Position numbers and translations under genes: made by a program
NCBI RefSeq assembly: GCF_000014065.1
Contig: NC_008044.1
Span: 1,883,501-1,947,500, forward strand
Source of the DNA: Ruegeria sp. TM1040
GTDB taxonomy: Bacteria; Pseudomonadota; Alphaproteobacteria; Rhodobacterales; Rhodobacteraceae
Direction: 5' to 3'
Length of the DNA: 64,000 bases
In this document: positions 51,753-60,163 of the stretch, piece after piece
Layout of the letters: the number at the start of each line of letters is the position of its first letter
Numbering within the stretch: position 1 is the stretch's first letter
The notes under the pieces: generated by a model
Seen by the model: the letters and a program-made list of their open reading frames with translations, nothing else
Told to the model about the DNA's origin: nothing
Databases searched by the model: none

Positions 51753-52487
51753 ATGACCGCACACTCCGCGCGCCCGCGCATCGCCATCCTCACGTCCCAT
51801 GGTCAGCCGTCCGCGCCACCCCCGCCCGAGATCCATCTTGCCGCGGTGGCCGCTGCCGTGCAGGACCACCTGCCCGATTGGGAGGTGCGCTCGGCCACCC
51901 TGTCCTCCAAAGGATTTCTGGAGGCCGCCATGCGCGAGGATGGGGCGGTGATTTACCCGTTTTTCATGGCGCGCGGCTGGTTCACCGGCAAGGTGCTGCC
52001 CGGCAGGCTCAAGGGCTGGCGCTACCGCATGGCAACACCCTTCGGGCTTGACCCCGCGCTGCCGGCGCTCACCGTGGCCGCAATCCGCAGCGCCTTGCAC
52101 GCGCGCGGCTGGAAAGTGGCGGAGTCTGAGGTGCTGCTGGCCGCCCATGGGTCTGCCCGTGGCCCCAAGGCGGCTGAGGCCGCCGAGGCCTTTGCCAGCA
52201 CCCTGCGCGCGCAGATGCCAGAGCTGCGCCTGACCACCGGATTTGTCGAAGAGACGCCCTTTGTGGCCGAGGCCGCGCGCAACTGCGGCGCGCAATCCCT
52301 GTGCCTGCCGTTCTTTGCACAGACCGGCGCGCATGTGCGTGAAGACATTCCCGCGGCCCTTGCTGAGGCGGGCTTTGAAGGTGACCTGCTCCCGGTCCTC
52401 GGTGCGTTGCCGGGGGTGGCGAAACTGATGGCAGATGCGATTGAACGGGCCGCGGAAACGGAGCTCTCTTCGCCACCTGCTGCCTGA
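51753..52487 (+). CDS. CbiX-type sirohydrochlorin chelatase-like protein
   Basis: The 244-residue protein has a tandem CbiX-like layout with 'VLLAAHGSARGPKAAEAAEAFASTL', where the His of 'AAHGS' is the metal-binding residue, and an N-terminal half-repeat 'IAILTSHGQPSAPPPPEIHLAAVAAAV'. Two halves facing each other form the active site of CbiX/SirB chelatases, which insert cobalt or iron into sirohydrochlorin. No other cobalamin or sirohaem gene is near. ATG 51753 fits the domain start; no strong ribosome site is visible. Confidence 0.78.
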   Translation: MTAHSARPRIAILTSHGQPSAPPPPEIHLAAVAAAVQDHLPDWEVRSATLSSKGFLEAAMREDGAVIYPFFMARGWFTGKVLPGRLKGWRYRMATPFGLDPALPALTVAAIRSALHARGWKVAESEVLLAAHGSARGPKAAEAAEAFASTLRAQMPELRLTTGFVEETPFVAEAARNCGAQSLCLPFFAQTGAHVREDIPAALAEAGFEGDLLPVLGALPGVAKLMADAIERAAETELSSPPAA

Positions 52488-52497
52488 GCCCTGCCGA

Positions 52498-52512
52498 GCG
52501 CAATATTTGCGC
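52498..52512. promoter_or_regulatory. 15-base palindrome GCGCAATATTTGCGC
   Basis: GCGCAA, TAT, TTGCGC is a perfect inverted repeat between the chelatase stop and the first glutamine-synthetase-like gene. It may be a small terminator for the former or an operator for the latter. Confidence 0.4.
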
Positions 52513-52534
52513 AGGGCGCAGTCTTGCGAATAAT

Positions 52535-52545
52535 TTTTGATCAAA
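52535..52545. promoter_or_regulatory. TTTTGATCA palindrome ahead of the glutamine-synthetase-like gene
   Basis: TTTGATCAAA is a perfect ten-base palindrome, 62 bases before the ATG at 52607. The nine-base TTTTGATCA is repeated at 53960 ahead of the amidotransferase gene of the same cluster, which suggests a shared regulator. Confidence 0.5.
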
Positions 52546-52606
52546 TTCTCTTGCCAGCGCCCGCTGCTCACGCCAATGTGTCTCCAGCAAGACAAGGAGC
52601 ACGCGC

Positions 52607-53926
52607 ATGGATCTCTCTGCGCTCAAGACAATTCGCATCGCCGCCTGTGATCTCAACGGGCAGATGCGCGGCAAACGACTGCCTGCGGGCATGGCGGCAA
52701 AGCTGGGCGAAGGCTCGGCGCGGATGCCGTTCTCGGTTCTGAACGTCGACATCTGGGGGCGTGACATCGAAGACAGCCCGCTGGTGTTTGAAACCGGCGA
52801 TGCCGATGGCATCCTTCTGCCCACCAAACGCGGCGCGGTGCCGATGCCGTGGCTTGCGACCCCCTCGGCGCTGGTGCCGATGAAGATGGTGCATGAAGAT
52901 GGCCGCCCTTTCCTTGGCGATCCGCGTCAGGTGCTGGCGCATGTGCTGGACCGCTACGCCGAAAAAGGCTGGCAGGTCGCCGCCGCAACCGAACTTGAGT
53001 TCATCCTTGTCGATGACGCGGGCACCGAACCCCTGCCCCCGATCGACCCCCTCACAGGGCGCGCGCTCGATCAGCAATCGGTGCTCTCGATTGCCGAACT
53101 GGACGCCTATGACGACTTTTTTACCGATCTCTATGACGGCGCTGAGGCAATGGGCATCCCGGCGCAGGATGCAATTTCCGAGGCCGGTCTGGGCCAGTTC
53201 GAGATCAACCTGACCCATCAGGACGCGATGCGCGCCGCCGATGATACCTGGCTCTTTAAGGCGCTGGTGAAAGGCGTTGCACGCAAGCACGGCTTTGCCG
53301 CGACCTTTATGGCCAAGCCCTATGCCGAGGAATCCGGCAATGGGATGCACGTGCATTTCTCGGTGGTGGACAAAGACGGCGTCAATATCTTTGACAATGG
53401 CGGCCCCGAGGGCACGCCTGCCCTGCACGCCGCCGTGGCGGGCTGCATCAACGCGATGCGCGACAGCTCGCTTGTTTTTGCCCCGCATGGCAATTCCTAC
53501 GACCGTCTGGTGCCGGGTGCCCATGCGCCGACCTCGGCGGCCTGGGCCTATGAGAACCGCACTGCGGCCATCCGCATTCCCGGCGGCAGCCCGAAGGCGC
53601 GGCGGATTGAGCACCGGGTTTCCGGCGGCGACATCAACCCCTATTTGATGCTGGCCACCGTGCTGGGCGCAGCCCTCATCGGCATGGAGGATGGCGCCAC
53701 GCCGCCGCCGCCCTCTGAGGGCAATATCTATGACATCGACGGCCTGCCGCAGCTTGCGGGCAGCTGGGCCGAGGCGATCGACCTCTTTGAAAACAGCCCC
53801 CTCATCGCCCGCATCCTGCCGCCGATGGCGATCCGCAATCTGGTGATGACAAAGCGCCAAGAGCTCAAGGGCTTTGCCGAGCGCCCCCCCGAGAGCCATT
53901 GGCTCTCGTGGCTGGAGGCCGTATGA
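52607..53926 (+). CDS. glutamine-synthetase-family enzyme (gamma-glutamylpolyamine synthetase-like)
   Basis: The 439-residue protein has the C-terminal catalytic domain of glutamine synthetases: 'AAATELEFILVD' (metal Glu), 'EAGLGQFEINL', 'SGNGMHVHFSVVD' with the His that positions ATP, 'ENRTAAIRIPGG' and 'RRIEHRVSGGDINPYL'. Its length and divergence from GlnA place it with the PuuA/GlnA3 branch, which couples glutamate to an amine. AAGGAGCACGCGC precedes the ATG. It starts a four-gene cluster with an amidotransferase, a second synthetase and an FAD oxidase, the set expected for gamma-glutamylated polyamine breakdown. Confidence 0.88.
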   Translation: MDLSALKTIRIAACDLNGQMRGKRLPAGMAAKLGEGSARMPFSVLNVDIWGRDIEDSPLVFETGDADGILLPTKRGAVPMPWLATPSALVPMKMVHEDGRPFLGDPRQVLAHVLDRYAEKGWQVAAATELEFILVDDAGTEPLPPIDPLTGRALDQQSVLSIAELDAYDDFFTDLYDGAEAMGIPAQDAISEAGLGQFEINLTHQDAMRAADDTWLFKALVKGVARKHGFAATFMAKPYAEESGNGMHVHFSVVDKDGVNIFDNGGPEGTPALHAAVAGCINAMRDSSLVFAPHGNSYDRLVPGAHAPTSAAWAYENRTAAIRIPGGSPKARRIEHRVSGGDINPYLMLATVLGAALIGMEDGATPPPPSEGNIYDIDGLPQLAGSWAEAIDLFENSPLIARILPPMAIRNLVMTKRQELKGFAERPPESHWLSWLEAV

Positions 53927-53959
53927 CGCGGGGAGCGCCCCTTGCGTCTCACGTCCATG

Positions 53960-53968
53960 TTTTGATCA
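53960..53968. promoter_or_regulatory. second TTTTGATCA motif, ahead of the amidotransferase
   Basis: TTTTGATCATATTTG starts 22 bases before the ATG at 53982. It shares nine bases with the motif at 52535, but here the palindrome is less complete. Confidence 0.4.
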
Positions 53969-53981
53969 TATTTGGTGACTT

Positions 53982-54662
53982 ATGAAGATCGGCATCCTGC
54001 AAACCGGCCACGCGCCCGACGAACTGAAGCCCACCTCCGGCAATTACGATGCGATGTTTCGCAAGCTGCTTGCGGGGCATGGCTTCAGCTTTGACACCTA
54101 TCCCGTACTGGATGGTGTCTTTCCCGAGGGCGCCGAGGCCGCGGATGGCTGGCTCATCACCGGCTCCAAACACGGTGCCTATGAAGACCACGACTGGATC
54201 CCGCCGCTTGAGGATCTGATCCGCCAGATCCACGCGCGGAAGATGCCCCTTGTTGGCATCTGTTTTGGTCATCAGATCATCGCGCAGGCACTTGGCGGCA
54301 AGGTCGAAAAATTCAGCGGCGGCTGGAGCGTGGGCCACACGCAATACCGCCTGCATGGCGCGCCGGTTGAACTCAATGCCTGGCACCAGGACCAGGTGGT
54401 GACACGCCCCGCCGAGGCCCGCGTGATCGGCGAGAGCGATTTTTGCGCCAATGCCTTTCTCGCCTATGGCGACCACATCTGGACCTCGCAGCCGCATCCC
54501 GAATTTGAAAACACCTTTGTCGACGGGCTCTTGCGCACGCGCGGCAAAGGCGTGGTCCCCGACGCACAGCTGAACGCGGCCGAGGCCTCCCTCGACCGCC
54601 CCACCGACTCCACCCAAATTGCACAAGAGATTGCCGACTTCTTCAAGAAAGTGAGGACCTGA
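53982..54662 (+). CDS. class I glutamine amidotransferase
   Basis: The 226-residue protein has the nucleophile Cys in 'LVGICFGHQIIAQALGG' and the His-Glu pair in 'SQPHPEFE', the triad of class I (GATase-1) amidotransferases. Related enzymes release the gamma-glutamyl group in polyamine breakdown, as PuuD does, though PuuD belongs to another subfamily. Its stop and the next start share one base (TGATG), so it is translationally coupled to the second synthetase. Confidence 0.87.
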   Translation: MKIGILQTGHAPDELKPTSGNYDAMFRKLLAGHGFSFDTYPVLDGVFPEGAEAADGWLITGSKHGAYEDHDWIPPLEDLIRQIHARKMPLVGICFGHQIIAQALGGKVEKFSGGWSVGHTQYRLHGAPVELNAWHQDQVVTRPAEARVIGESDFCANAFLAYGDHIWTSQPHPEFENTFVDGLLRTRGKGVVPDAQLNAAEASLDRPTDSTQIAQEIADFFKKVRT

Positions 54663-56029
54663 TGCCGACCCCGACGCGCTGGCAGGAAAAACTGCCCGAA
54701 GCTGCCACGACCTATCTGGAGGGCCGTCGTCTCGACGAGGTTGAATGCGTTATCTCGGACTTGCCGGGCATCGCCCGGGGCAAGGCGGTGCCAGCGTCGA
54801 AATTTGCCAAGCAGGACTATTTTTACCTGCCCGACAGCATCTTTTATCAGACCATCACCGGGGATTGGGCCGAAGCCGCCGACGAGGACGGCTGGATCGA
54901 AAAGGACATGCTGCTGCGCCCGGACATGAGCACCGCAACCGCCGCCCCCTGGACCGGCGACTGGACTCTGCAGGTCATCCACGATGCCTATGACCGCGAC
55001 GGCAACCCGATCCCCTTCAGCCCGCGCAACGTGCTGAAACATGTGGTGAGCCTCTATGAGGCGCAGGGCTGGAAACCCGTGGTGGCGCCGGAGATGGAAT
55101 TCTATCTCGTGGCCCGCAACGTCGACCCCGCGCGCGACATCCAGCCCATGATGGGCCGCTCTGGCCGTCCGGCGGCGGCGCGTCAGGCCTATTCGATGAC
55201 AGCGGTGGACGAATTTGGCCCCGTCATCGACGACATCTATGATTTTGCCGAGGCGCAAGGCTTTGAAATCGACGGCATCACCCAGGAAGGCGGTGCCGGG
55301 CAGCTGGAAATCAACCTGCGCCATGGCTCGCCGGTGAAGCTAGCCGATGAGGTGTTTTACTTCAAACGCCTGATCCGCGAGGCCGCGCTGCGCCATGATT
55401 GCTTTGCCACCTTCATGGCAAAACCGATCGCTGATGAGCCGGGCTCTGCCATGCATATCCACCACTCGGTGATCGACATCGAGAGCGGCGAGAACATCTT
55501 TTCCGGTCCCCAAGGTGGTGAAACGGATGCGTTTTATCACTTTATCGGCGGGCTGCAGAACCACCTTCCTGCCGGTCTCGCGGTGATGGCGCCCTATGTG
55601 AATTCCTATCGCCGCTATGTGAAGAACCACGCCGCGCCGATCAATCTGGAATGGGCGCGCGACAACCGCACCACCGGCATTCGGGTGCCGCTCTCCAGTT
55701 CCGCCTCGCGCCGGGTTGAAAACCGCATCGCCGGGATGGATTGCAACCCCTATCTCGGTATCGCGGTATCGCTGGCCTGCGGCTACCTCGGCCTGATGGA
55801 AGAGCGCCGCCCCACCCGCCAGTTCAAAGGCGATGCCTATGAGGGCGAAGGTGACTTTCCGCAGGTCATGGGTCAGGCGCTCGATCTCTTTGACGAGTCC
55901 AAGGCGCTTCACGAGGTGCTCGGCCCCGAATTCGCCCGGGTCTACAGCACGGTGAAGCGCGCAGAATACGAAGAGTTCCTGCAAGTGATCTCGCCGTGGG
56001 AGCGTGAGCACCTGTTGCTCAACGTCTGA
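54662..56029 (+). CDS. second glutamine-synthetase-family enzyme
   Basis: The 455-residue protein shares the synthetase core: 'VVAPEMEFYLVA', 'QEGGAGQLEINLRHG', 'PGSAMHIHHSVID', 'DNRTTGIRVPLSS', and 'RRVENRIAGMDCNPYL'. It differs clearly in sequence from the one at 52607, so the two are not a recent duplicate and may act on different amines. It is coupled to the amidotransferase by overlap and is followed by the FAD oxidase 110 bases downstream. Confidence 0.88.
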   Translation: MPTPTRWQEKLPEAATTYLEGRRLDEVECVISDLPGIARGKAVPASKFAKQDYFYLPDSIFYQTITGDWAEAADEDGWIEKDMLLRPDMSTATAAPWTGDWTLQVIHDAYDRDGNPIPFSPRNVLKHVVSLYEAQGWKPVVAPEMEFYLVARNVDPARDIQPMMGRSGRPAAARQAYSMTAVDEFGPVIDDIYDFAEAQGFEIDGITQEGGAGQLEINLRHGSPVKLADEVFYFKRLIREAALRHDCFATFMAKPIADEPGSAMHIHHSVIDIESGENIFSGPQGGETDAFYHFIGGLQNHLPAGLAVMAPYVNSYRRYVKNHAAPINLEWARDNRTTGIRVPLSSSASRRVENRIAGMDCNPYLGIAVSLACGYLGLMEERRPTRQFKGDAYEGEGDFPQVMGQALDLFDESKALHEVLGPEFARVYSTVKRAEYEEFLQVISPWEREHLLLNV

Positions 56030-56052
56030 TCCATCAGCGCTGCGCCCGGTCA

Positions 56053-56094
56053 AAGGCGCAGCGCTTTAGGTATTTATCAAAAGATGAAGTCCCC
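56053..56094. repeat. short intergenic repeat ending AAAAGATGAAG
   Basis: It contains a GGCGCAGCGC stem half and GGTATTTATCAAAAGATGAAG-like sequence. The same end, TATTTTTGAAAAGATGAAG, closes the repeat block at 57484-57599. Confidence 0.4.
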
Positions 56095-56139
56095 GGTCGG
56101 CCTGTGCCGCCTGCCGGGGCGAAAGACGAGGCCGACCCG

Positions 56140-57450
56140 ATGACGCTGAACCTGCTGCATGCAAACGACCGACCCGGAAAATACCCCCAAAGCTGGTACG
56201 CCGCCACCGCAACGCCGGGGGTGCATTACCCGTCTTTGACGGGTGGGGTCAGGGCGGATGTCTGCATTGTGGGCGCGGGCTACACCGGGCTCTCGGCGGC
56301 GCTGCATCTGGCCGAGGCGGGCCGCTCCGTAGTGCTGTTGGATGCGCAGCGTGTGGGCTTTGGGGCGTCCGGGCGCAATGGTGGGCAGCTCGGGTCCGGC
56401 CAGCGCCAGGACCAGGAGGTGCTGGAGAAAATGGTGGGCGCCGAGGATGCCGCCCACCTGTGGCGCCTCGGCGAAGAGGCCAAGGACCTCGTCAAAGACC
56501 TGATCTCCAAGCACCAGATCGACTGCCACCTGAAGCCGGGCGTGGCCTGGACTGCGGAACGTTCGGGCGATGTGACGCATCTTCATGACTACGGTCGCCA
56601 CCTTGAAGACCGCTATGGCTATGATCAGATTGAGTTTCTGGATCAGGACGCCTGCCACGCCATGTGCCCCTCCCCGGCCTACAAGGGCGGTATTCTGGAT
56701 CATGGCGCGGGGCATCTGCACCCGTTGAATTTTGCGCTGGGTCTGGCGCGGGCCGCTGCAGAGGCCGGTGCGCAGATCTATGAGCGCAGCGAAGTCTTTG
56801 CCATCGAGGACGGACCGCAGGTGGAAGTGCGCACGGGCGAGGGCACCGTGCGGGCCGATCACGTTATACTGGCCTGCAACGGCTATCTCGGCGGGCTCAA
56901 CGAGCAGGTCGCCACACGCGTGATGCCGATCAACAATTTTGTCGCCGCCACCGAGCCTCTGGGCGATGACGCCGCGCAGGTTCTGGCGCGCGATGTGGCC
57001 GTGGCGGACAGCAAATTCGTGGTGAACTATTTTCGCCTGAGCCATGACAAGCGGCTGCTGTTTGGCGGCGGAGAAAGCTATGGTTATCGCTTCCCGAGCG
57101 ACATTGCCGCCAAGGTGCGCAAACCCATGACGGAGATCTTTCCGCATCTTCATGATGTAAAGATCGACTACGCCTGGGGCGGCACCCTGGGGATCACCAT
57201 GAAGCGTCTGCCCTATCTGGCGCGGGTGTCGCCGCGGATCCTCTCGGCCTCAGGGTATAGCGGTCATGGGGTCGGCACCGCCACCCATGCGGGGCGGCTG
57301 CTGGCAGAGGCCATCGCAGGCCAGAGCGAGGGGTTCAACACGATGGCGCGCATTCCCACGACGCCCTTCCCGGGTGGCCCCAGGATGCGCTCTCCGCTTC
57401 TGGTGCTGGCGATGACGTGGTTCTCCTTGCGCGACCGGTTGGGGATCTGA
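56140..57450 (+). CDS. FAD-dependent oxidoreductase, PuuB-like
   Basis: The 436-residue flavoprotein of the DAO family has the FAD-binding motif 'DVCIVGAGYTGLSAALHLAEAG', then 'VGFGASGRNGGQLGSG', where the SGRNGG stretch is typical of gamma-glutamylputrescine oxidase (PuuB) and its relatives, and the C-terminal 'SASGYSGHGVGTATHAGRLLAEAI'. It would oxidise a gamma-glutamyl-amine to the aldehyde. The start at 56140 fits the family N-terminus; a longer upstream frame does not. Confidence 0.88.
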   Translation: MTLNLLHANDRPGKYPQSWYAATATPGVHYPSLTGGVRADVCIVGAGYTGLSAALHLAEAGRSVVLLDAQRVGFGASGRNGGQLGSGQRQDQEVLEKMVGAEDAAHLWRLGEEAKDLVKDLISKHQIDCHLKPGVAWTAERSGDVTHLHDYGRHLEDRYGYDQIEFLDQDACHAMCPSPAYKGGILDHGAGHLHPLNFALGLARAAAEAGAQIYERSEVFAIEDGPQVEVRTGEGTVRADHVILACNGYLGGLNEQVATRVMPINNFVAATEPLGDDAAQVLARDVAVADSKFVVNYFRLSHDKRLLFGGGESYGYRFPSDIAAKVRKPMTEIFPHLHDVKIDYAWGGTLGITMKRLPYLARVSPRILSASGYSGHGVGTATHAGRLLAEAIAGQSEGFNTMARIPTTPFPGGPRMRSPLLVLAMTWFSLRDRLGI

Positions 57451-57483
57451 TCCGGCCTGACGTCGGGGGCCTTGCCCGCAGTT

Positions 57484-57599
57484 TGAGATGCCCGGGGGCT
57501 CTGCCCACAGTCTAAAAGTTCGGGGGCTCTGCCCAAGGTTGTTGTCTGTTGGGGGGCTCCGCCCCCGGGACCCCCGAGATATTTTTGAAAAGATGAAGC
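57484..57599. repeat. cluster of three GGGGGCTCTGCCC repeats with family-A-like end
   Basis: GGGGGCTCTGCCC occurs at about 57494 and 57523, and GGGGGGCTCCGCCCCC at 57551; each forms a small hairpin. The block closes with CCCCCGAGATATTTTTGAAA and AGATGAAG, related to the ATATCCCGGGG part of the family A repeats. It lies between the FAD oxidase and the DegT gene. Confidence 0.6.
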
Positions 57600-57790
57600 A
57601 GAGCGAAATCCAGCGAATCTGCTTTTTTGCGCGGCGGGTCGCCCGGCGCTTTCTGAGGGTAAAATCCCCCGTCTGAAGGCAACAGTTTCGTGAAATTCCT
57701 GTCAACCAAACCCCGGAACGCGGGGGACTCCTTGGCATTGTTGCGCCGTTGTTTTATAATTTTGAAAAGGTAAATTCAGGATTTTGAAAT
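57600..57790. other. leader region of the DegT aminotransferase gene
   Basis: After a GC-rich part it becomes AT-rich (TTTTATAATTTTGAAAAGG at 57753), which likely holds the promoter. A CAGGA element about ten bases before the ATG is the ribosome site. No gene is seen. Confidence 0.45.
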
Positions 57791-59029
57791 ATGAAGCAGG
57801 CATCCTCTCCACAGGTCCCGAACACCGAGGTTCCAAACGTGCACCAGGGCGAACCGATCCCTGAGGCGGCGCGTGACGCGATCGAGGCCTTGATGCAATC
57901 AGGCGATCTGTTTCGCTATACCGCGCCGCAGGATGCGCCGGTCTCGCTCCTTGAGACAGAGTTTGCCGAGCTGTTGGGGTCGAAATATGCGCTGGCGGTG
58001 TCGTCCTGTTCGGCGGCGCTGTTCTTGTCGCTGAAGGCGCTGGATCTGCCCCGGGATGCGCGGGTCTTGATCCCCGGCTTTACCTTTGCGGCGGTGCCGT
58101 CATCGGTGGTCCATGCGGACTGTGTGCCGGTGCTTTGCGAGGTCGGAGAGAACTACCGCATCAACATGGCCGATTTCGAGGCCAAGCTCGATCAGGACAT
58201 CGCGGCGGTGATCATCTCACACATGCGCGGGCACACCTCGGACATGGACGCGATCATGGCGCTCTGCGAGGCGCGCGACATTCCCGTAGTCGAGGATGCG
58301 GCCCATTCGCTTGGTACCACCTGGCACGGTCGCAACATCGGCACGATCGGCAAAGTGGGCTGTTTCTCGTTTCAGTCCTACAAGATGCTGAACGCCGGCG
58401 AAGGCGGGATCCTCGTGACCAATGACGCCGATGTGGTGGCGCGCGCGGTGATCATGTCCGGCGCCTACGAGCACAACTGGCAGAAACACAAACCCGCCCG
58501 TGGCGACAATGGCACCGCGCTGGCAGAGGCTTTTGGCCGCTGGCAGAACCTGCTGCCGCTTTATAACCTGCGGATGAGCAACCTTTCGGCCGCGGTCATT
58601 CGCCCCCAGATCCCCGAGCTCGCGCGCCGGGTCGCGGACGGGCTGAAGAACCACGACTATGTGGCGGCAAAACTGAATGCGCATGCCAATTTCCACGTCC
58701 CCGCGCCGCTGGCGCCGGAGCGGCGCGCCCCGGACTCGATCCAGTTCAACCTGGTGGGCATGGATGATGCGCAGATCGAGGCCTTTGCAAAGGCCACCGC
58801 CGACAAAGGTGTGAAGGTTCAGATCTTTGGCCGCTCGACGGACAACGCGCGCGCGTTCTGGAACTGGCAGTTCCTCAAGGATCTGCCAGAGTTGCCTGAA
58901 ACCCGCGCCATGCTGATGCGCGCCTGCGATGTGCGCCTGCCGGTCCGGTTGACGCAAGACGAGTTGGACGTGATCGCCCAAATCCTGCTGTCCTCGGTCG
59001 AGGAAACCATGGCCCGCGCCGCCGCCTGA
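57791..59029 (+). CDS. DegT/DnrJ/EryC1-family PLP aminotransferase
   Basis: The 412-residue enzyme has the family marks 'YALAVSSCSAALFLSLKAL', 'VLIPGFTFAAVPSSVVHADCVPV', 'VVEDAAHSLGTTW' and 'SFQSYKMLNAGEGG', where Lys198 would bind pyridoxal phosphate. These enzymes usually aminate nucleotide sugars or small keto compounds. The position after the polyamine-like cluster might mean a role there, but it has its own leader and no sugar genes are around. Confidence 0.88.
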   Translation: MKQASSPQVPNTEVPNVHQGEPIPEAARDAIEALMQSGDLFRYTAPQDAPVSLLETEFAELLGSKYALAVSSCSAALFLSLKALDLPRDARVLIPGFTFAAVPSSVVHADCVPVLCEVGENYRINMADFEAKLDQDIAAVIISHMRGHTSDMDAIMALCEARDIPVVEDAAHSLGTTWHGRNIGTIGKVGCFSFQSYKMLNAGEGGILVTNDADVVARAVIMSGAYEHNWQKHKPARGDNGTALAEAFGRWQNLLPLYNLRMSNLSAAVIRPQIPELARRVADGLKNHDYVAAKLNAHANFHVPAPLAPERRAPDSIQFNLVGMDDAQIEAFAKATADKGVKVQIFGRSTDNARAFWNWQFLKDLPELPETRAMLMRACDVRLPVRLTQDELDVIAQILLSSVEETMARAAA

Positions 59030-59054
59030 GGCAGCCCCCCCTTGCACCATCCCA

Positions 59055-59082
59055 ATAGGGCCGCGTCAGAGCGCGGCCCTAT
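59055..59082 (+). terminator. terminator after the DegT gene
   Basis: Stem ATAGGGCCGCG with CGCGGCCCTAT, then CTTGTT. Confidence 0.8.
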
Positions 59083-59127
59083 CTTGTTGAGACCCTACAT
59101 CAGCGCCCGATCCCCCGCCGCGCGACA

Positions 59128-59196
59128 GCGCGGCGCCCGGCCCAACGGGCGGCGCCACATCTTGATGTGGCGCAGGCGGGCGGGAGCGCTCCCGCG
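59128..59196. repeat. dispersed intergenic repeat, family B
   Basis: GCGGCGCCCGGCCCAACGGG, then a GGCGCCACATC/GATGTGGCGC hairpin and CGGGAGCGCTCCCGCG. The first part equals that at 4122. Confidence 0.55.
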
Positions 59197-59224
59197 CAGC
59201 ATGTCCACGCGCACCCCCAAACGC

Positions 59225-59255
59225 AAAAAAGCCCCGGATTATCCGGGGCTTTCTT
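59225..59255 (-). terminator. terminator after phaR
   Basis: Stem AAAAGCCCCGGAT with ATCCGGGGCTTT. On the minus strand it ends in TTTTTT. It stands between the convergent DegT and phaR genes. Confidence 0.88.
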
Positions 59256-59278
59256 ATCACGGGTGGCACTCTGCCGTC

Positions 59279-59836
59279 TCAGCTCAGCTTGGAGAGCTTC
59301 TCTTGCAACTCGGCTAGTTGGCGTTTGATGTCGCCCAGATCTTCTTCGCCCTCTGCCGCAGGGCTGCCGTCCTCGCCACCGCCGCCGGTCCAGCCGCCGC
59401 CAAAGCCGCCGGTCATGGCCTTCAGAAACGCTTCCTGCTGGGCTTTCATTGCCTCGAACCCGGGCATCTGCGCCATCGGGTTCATCGCATTCATGTTCTC
59501 CATCATCTTCGACTGGCTGTCGCGAAACATGTCAAAAGAAGCCTGCAGAAACTGCGGCATCACCCCGCCTCCGGGCACCATGTAGCTGCGCACCAGATCA
59601 TTCAGCACATTGACCGGCAGCACATTTTCGCCCCGGCTCTCATGCTCGGCAATGATCTGAAGCAGATACTGTCGGGTCAGGTCATCCCCGGTCTTGAGAT
59701 CAATGATCTGCACTTCCCGCCCATCGCGGATAAAACCGGCGATGTCTTCCAGTGTCACGTAATCGCTGGTCTCCGTATTGTAGAGCCTGCGACTGGCATA
59801 GCGTTTGATCAGCAGAGGCTTATCCTGTTCCGCCAT
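59279..59836 (-). CDS. phaR: polyhydroxyalkanoate synthesis repressor PhaR
   Basis: PhaR represses phasin and its own gene and is released by binding to nascent polyhydroxybutyrate granules. The 185-residue protein has the DNA-binding N-terminal domain ('LLIKRYASRRLYNTETSDYVTLEDIAGFIRDGREVQIIDLKTGDDLTR', residues about 8-60), the PHB_acc domain ('QYLLQIIAEHESRGENVLPVNVLNDLVRSY'), and a Gly/Glu-rich tail ending in a short coiled coil. GGGAGAGAAAAGA precedes the ATG at 59836. The phasin gene is next upstream on the same strand. Confidence 0.93.
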   Translation of the reverse strand: MAEQDKPLLIKRYASRRLYNTETSDYVTLEDIAGFIRDGREVQIIDLKTGDDLTRQYLLQIIAEHESRGENVLPVNVLNDLVRSYMVPGGGVMPQFLQASFDMFRDSQSKMMENMNAMNPMAQMPGFEAMKAQQEAFLKAMTGGFGGGWTGGGGEDGSPAAEGEEDLGDIKRQLAELQEKLSKLS

Positions 59837-59855
59837 TCTTTTCTCTCCCGAACAT

Positions 59856-59868
59856 CTGCGCGTTGCAG
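59856..59868. promoter_or_regulatory. candidate PhaR operator ahead of phaR
   Basis: CTGCGCGTTGCAG holds CTGC and GCAG arms five bases apart. It shares GCGTTGCAGAAA with the site ahead of the phasin gene. It lies 20 bases before the phaR ATG, as expected for autoregulation. Confidence 0.5.
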
Positions 59869-60070
59869 AAAACCCTAGGCGAGCCTGTCTCAAAAAGAAA
59901 GTGCTGAAAGCAAAAGGAGATGCCGCCGATGCCGTCGCAGGACAGCACAGGATTATGCCGGGGAACACGGGCGTCGCTGCAGCTGCACGCTCTGCCCTGC
60001 CGCGCTTTGCCCCCATCGCGCGCCATGGCCCAAGGCCCAAGACCCGCGCAACCTCACAAAATCAGCCATA

Positions 60071-60103
60071 CAAAAAGGGCAGGCGCTGGGCCTGCCCTTC
60101 TTC
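60071..60103 (-). terminator. terminator after the phasin gene
   Basis: Stem AAGGGCAGGC with GCCTGCCCTT, followed by TTTTTGTATG on the minus strand. Confidence 0.85.
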
Positions 60104-60163
60104 TTCGGGGGATTGTCTCTAGGGAGGAGAGCTAAACAAGCCCCCGGACTTTCCGGGCAGCGC

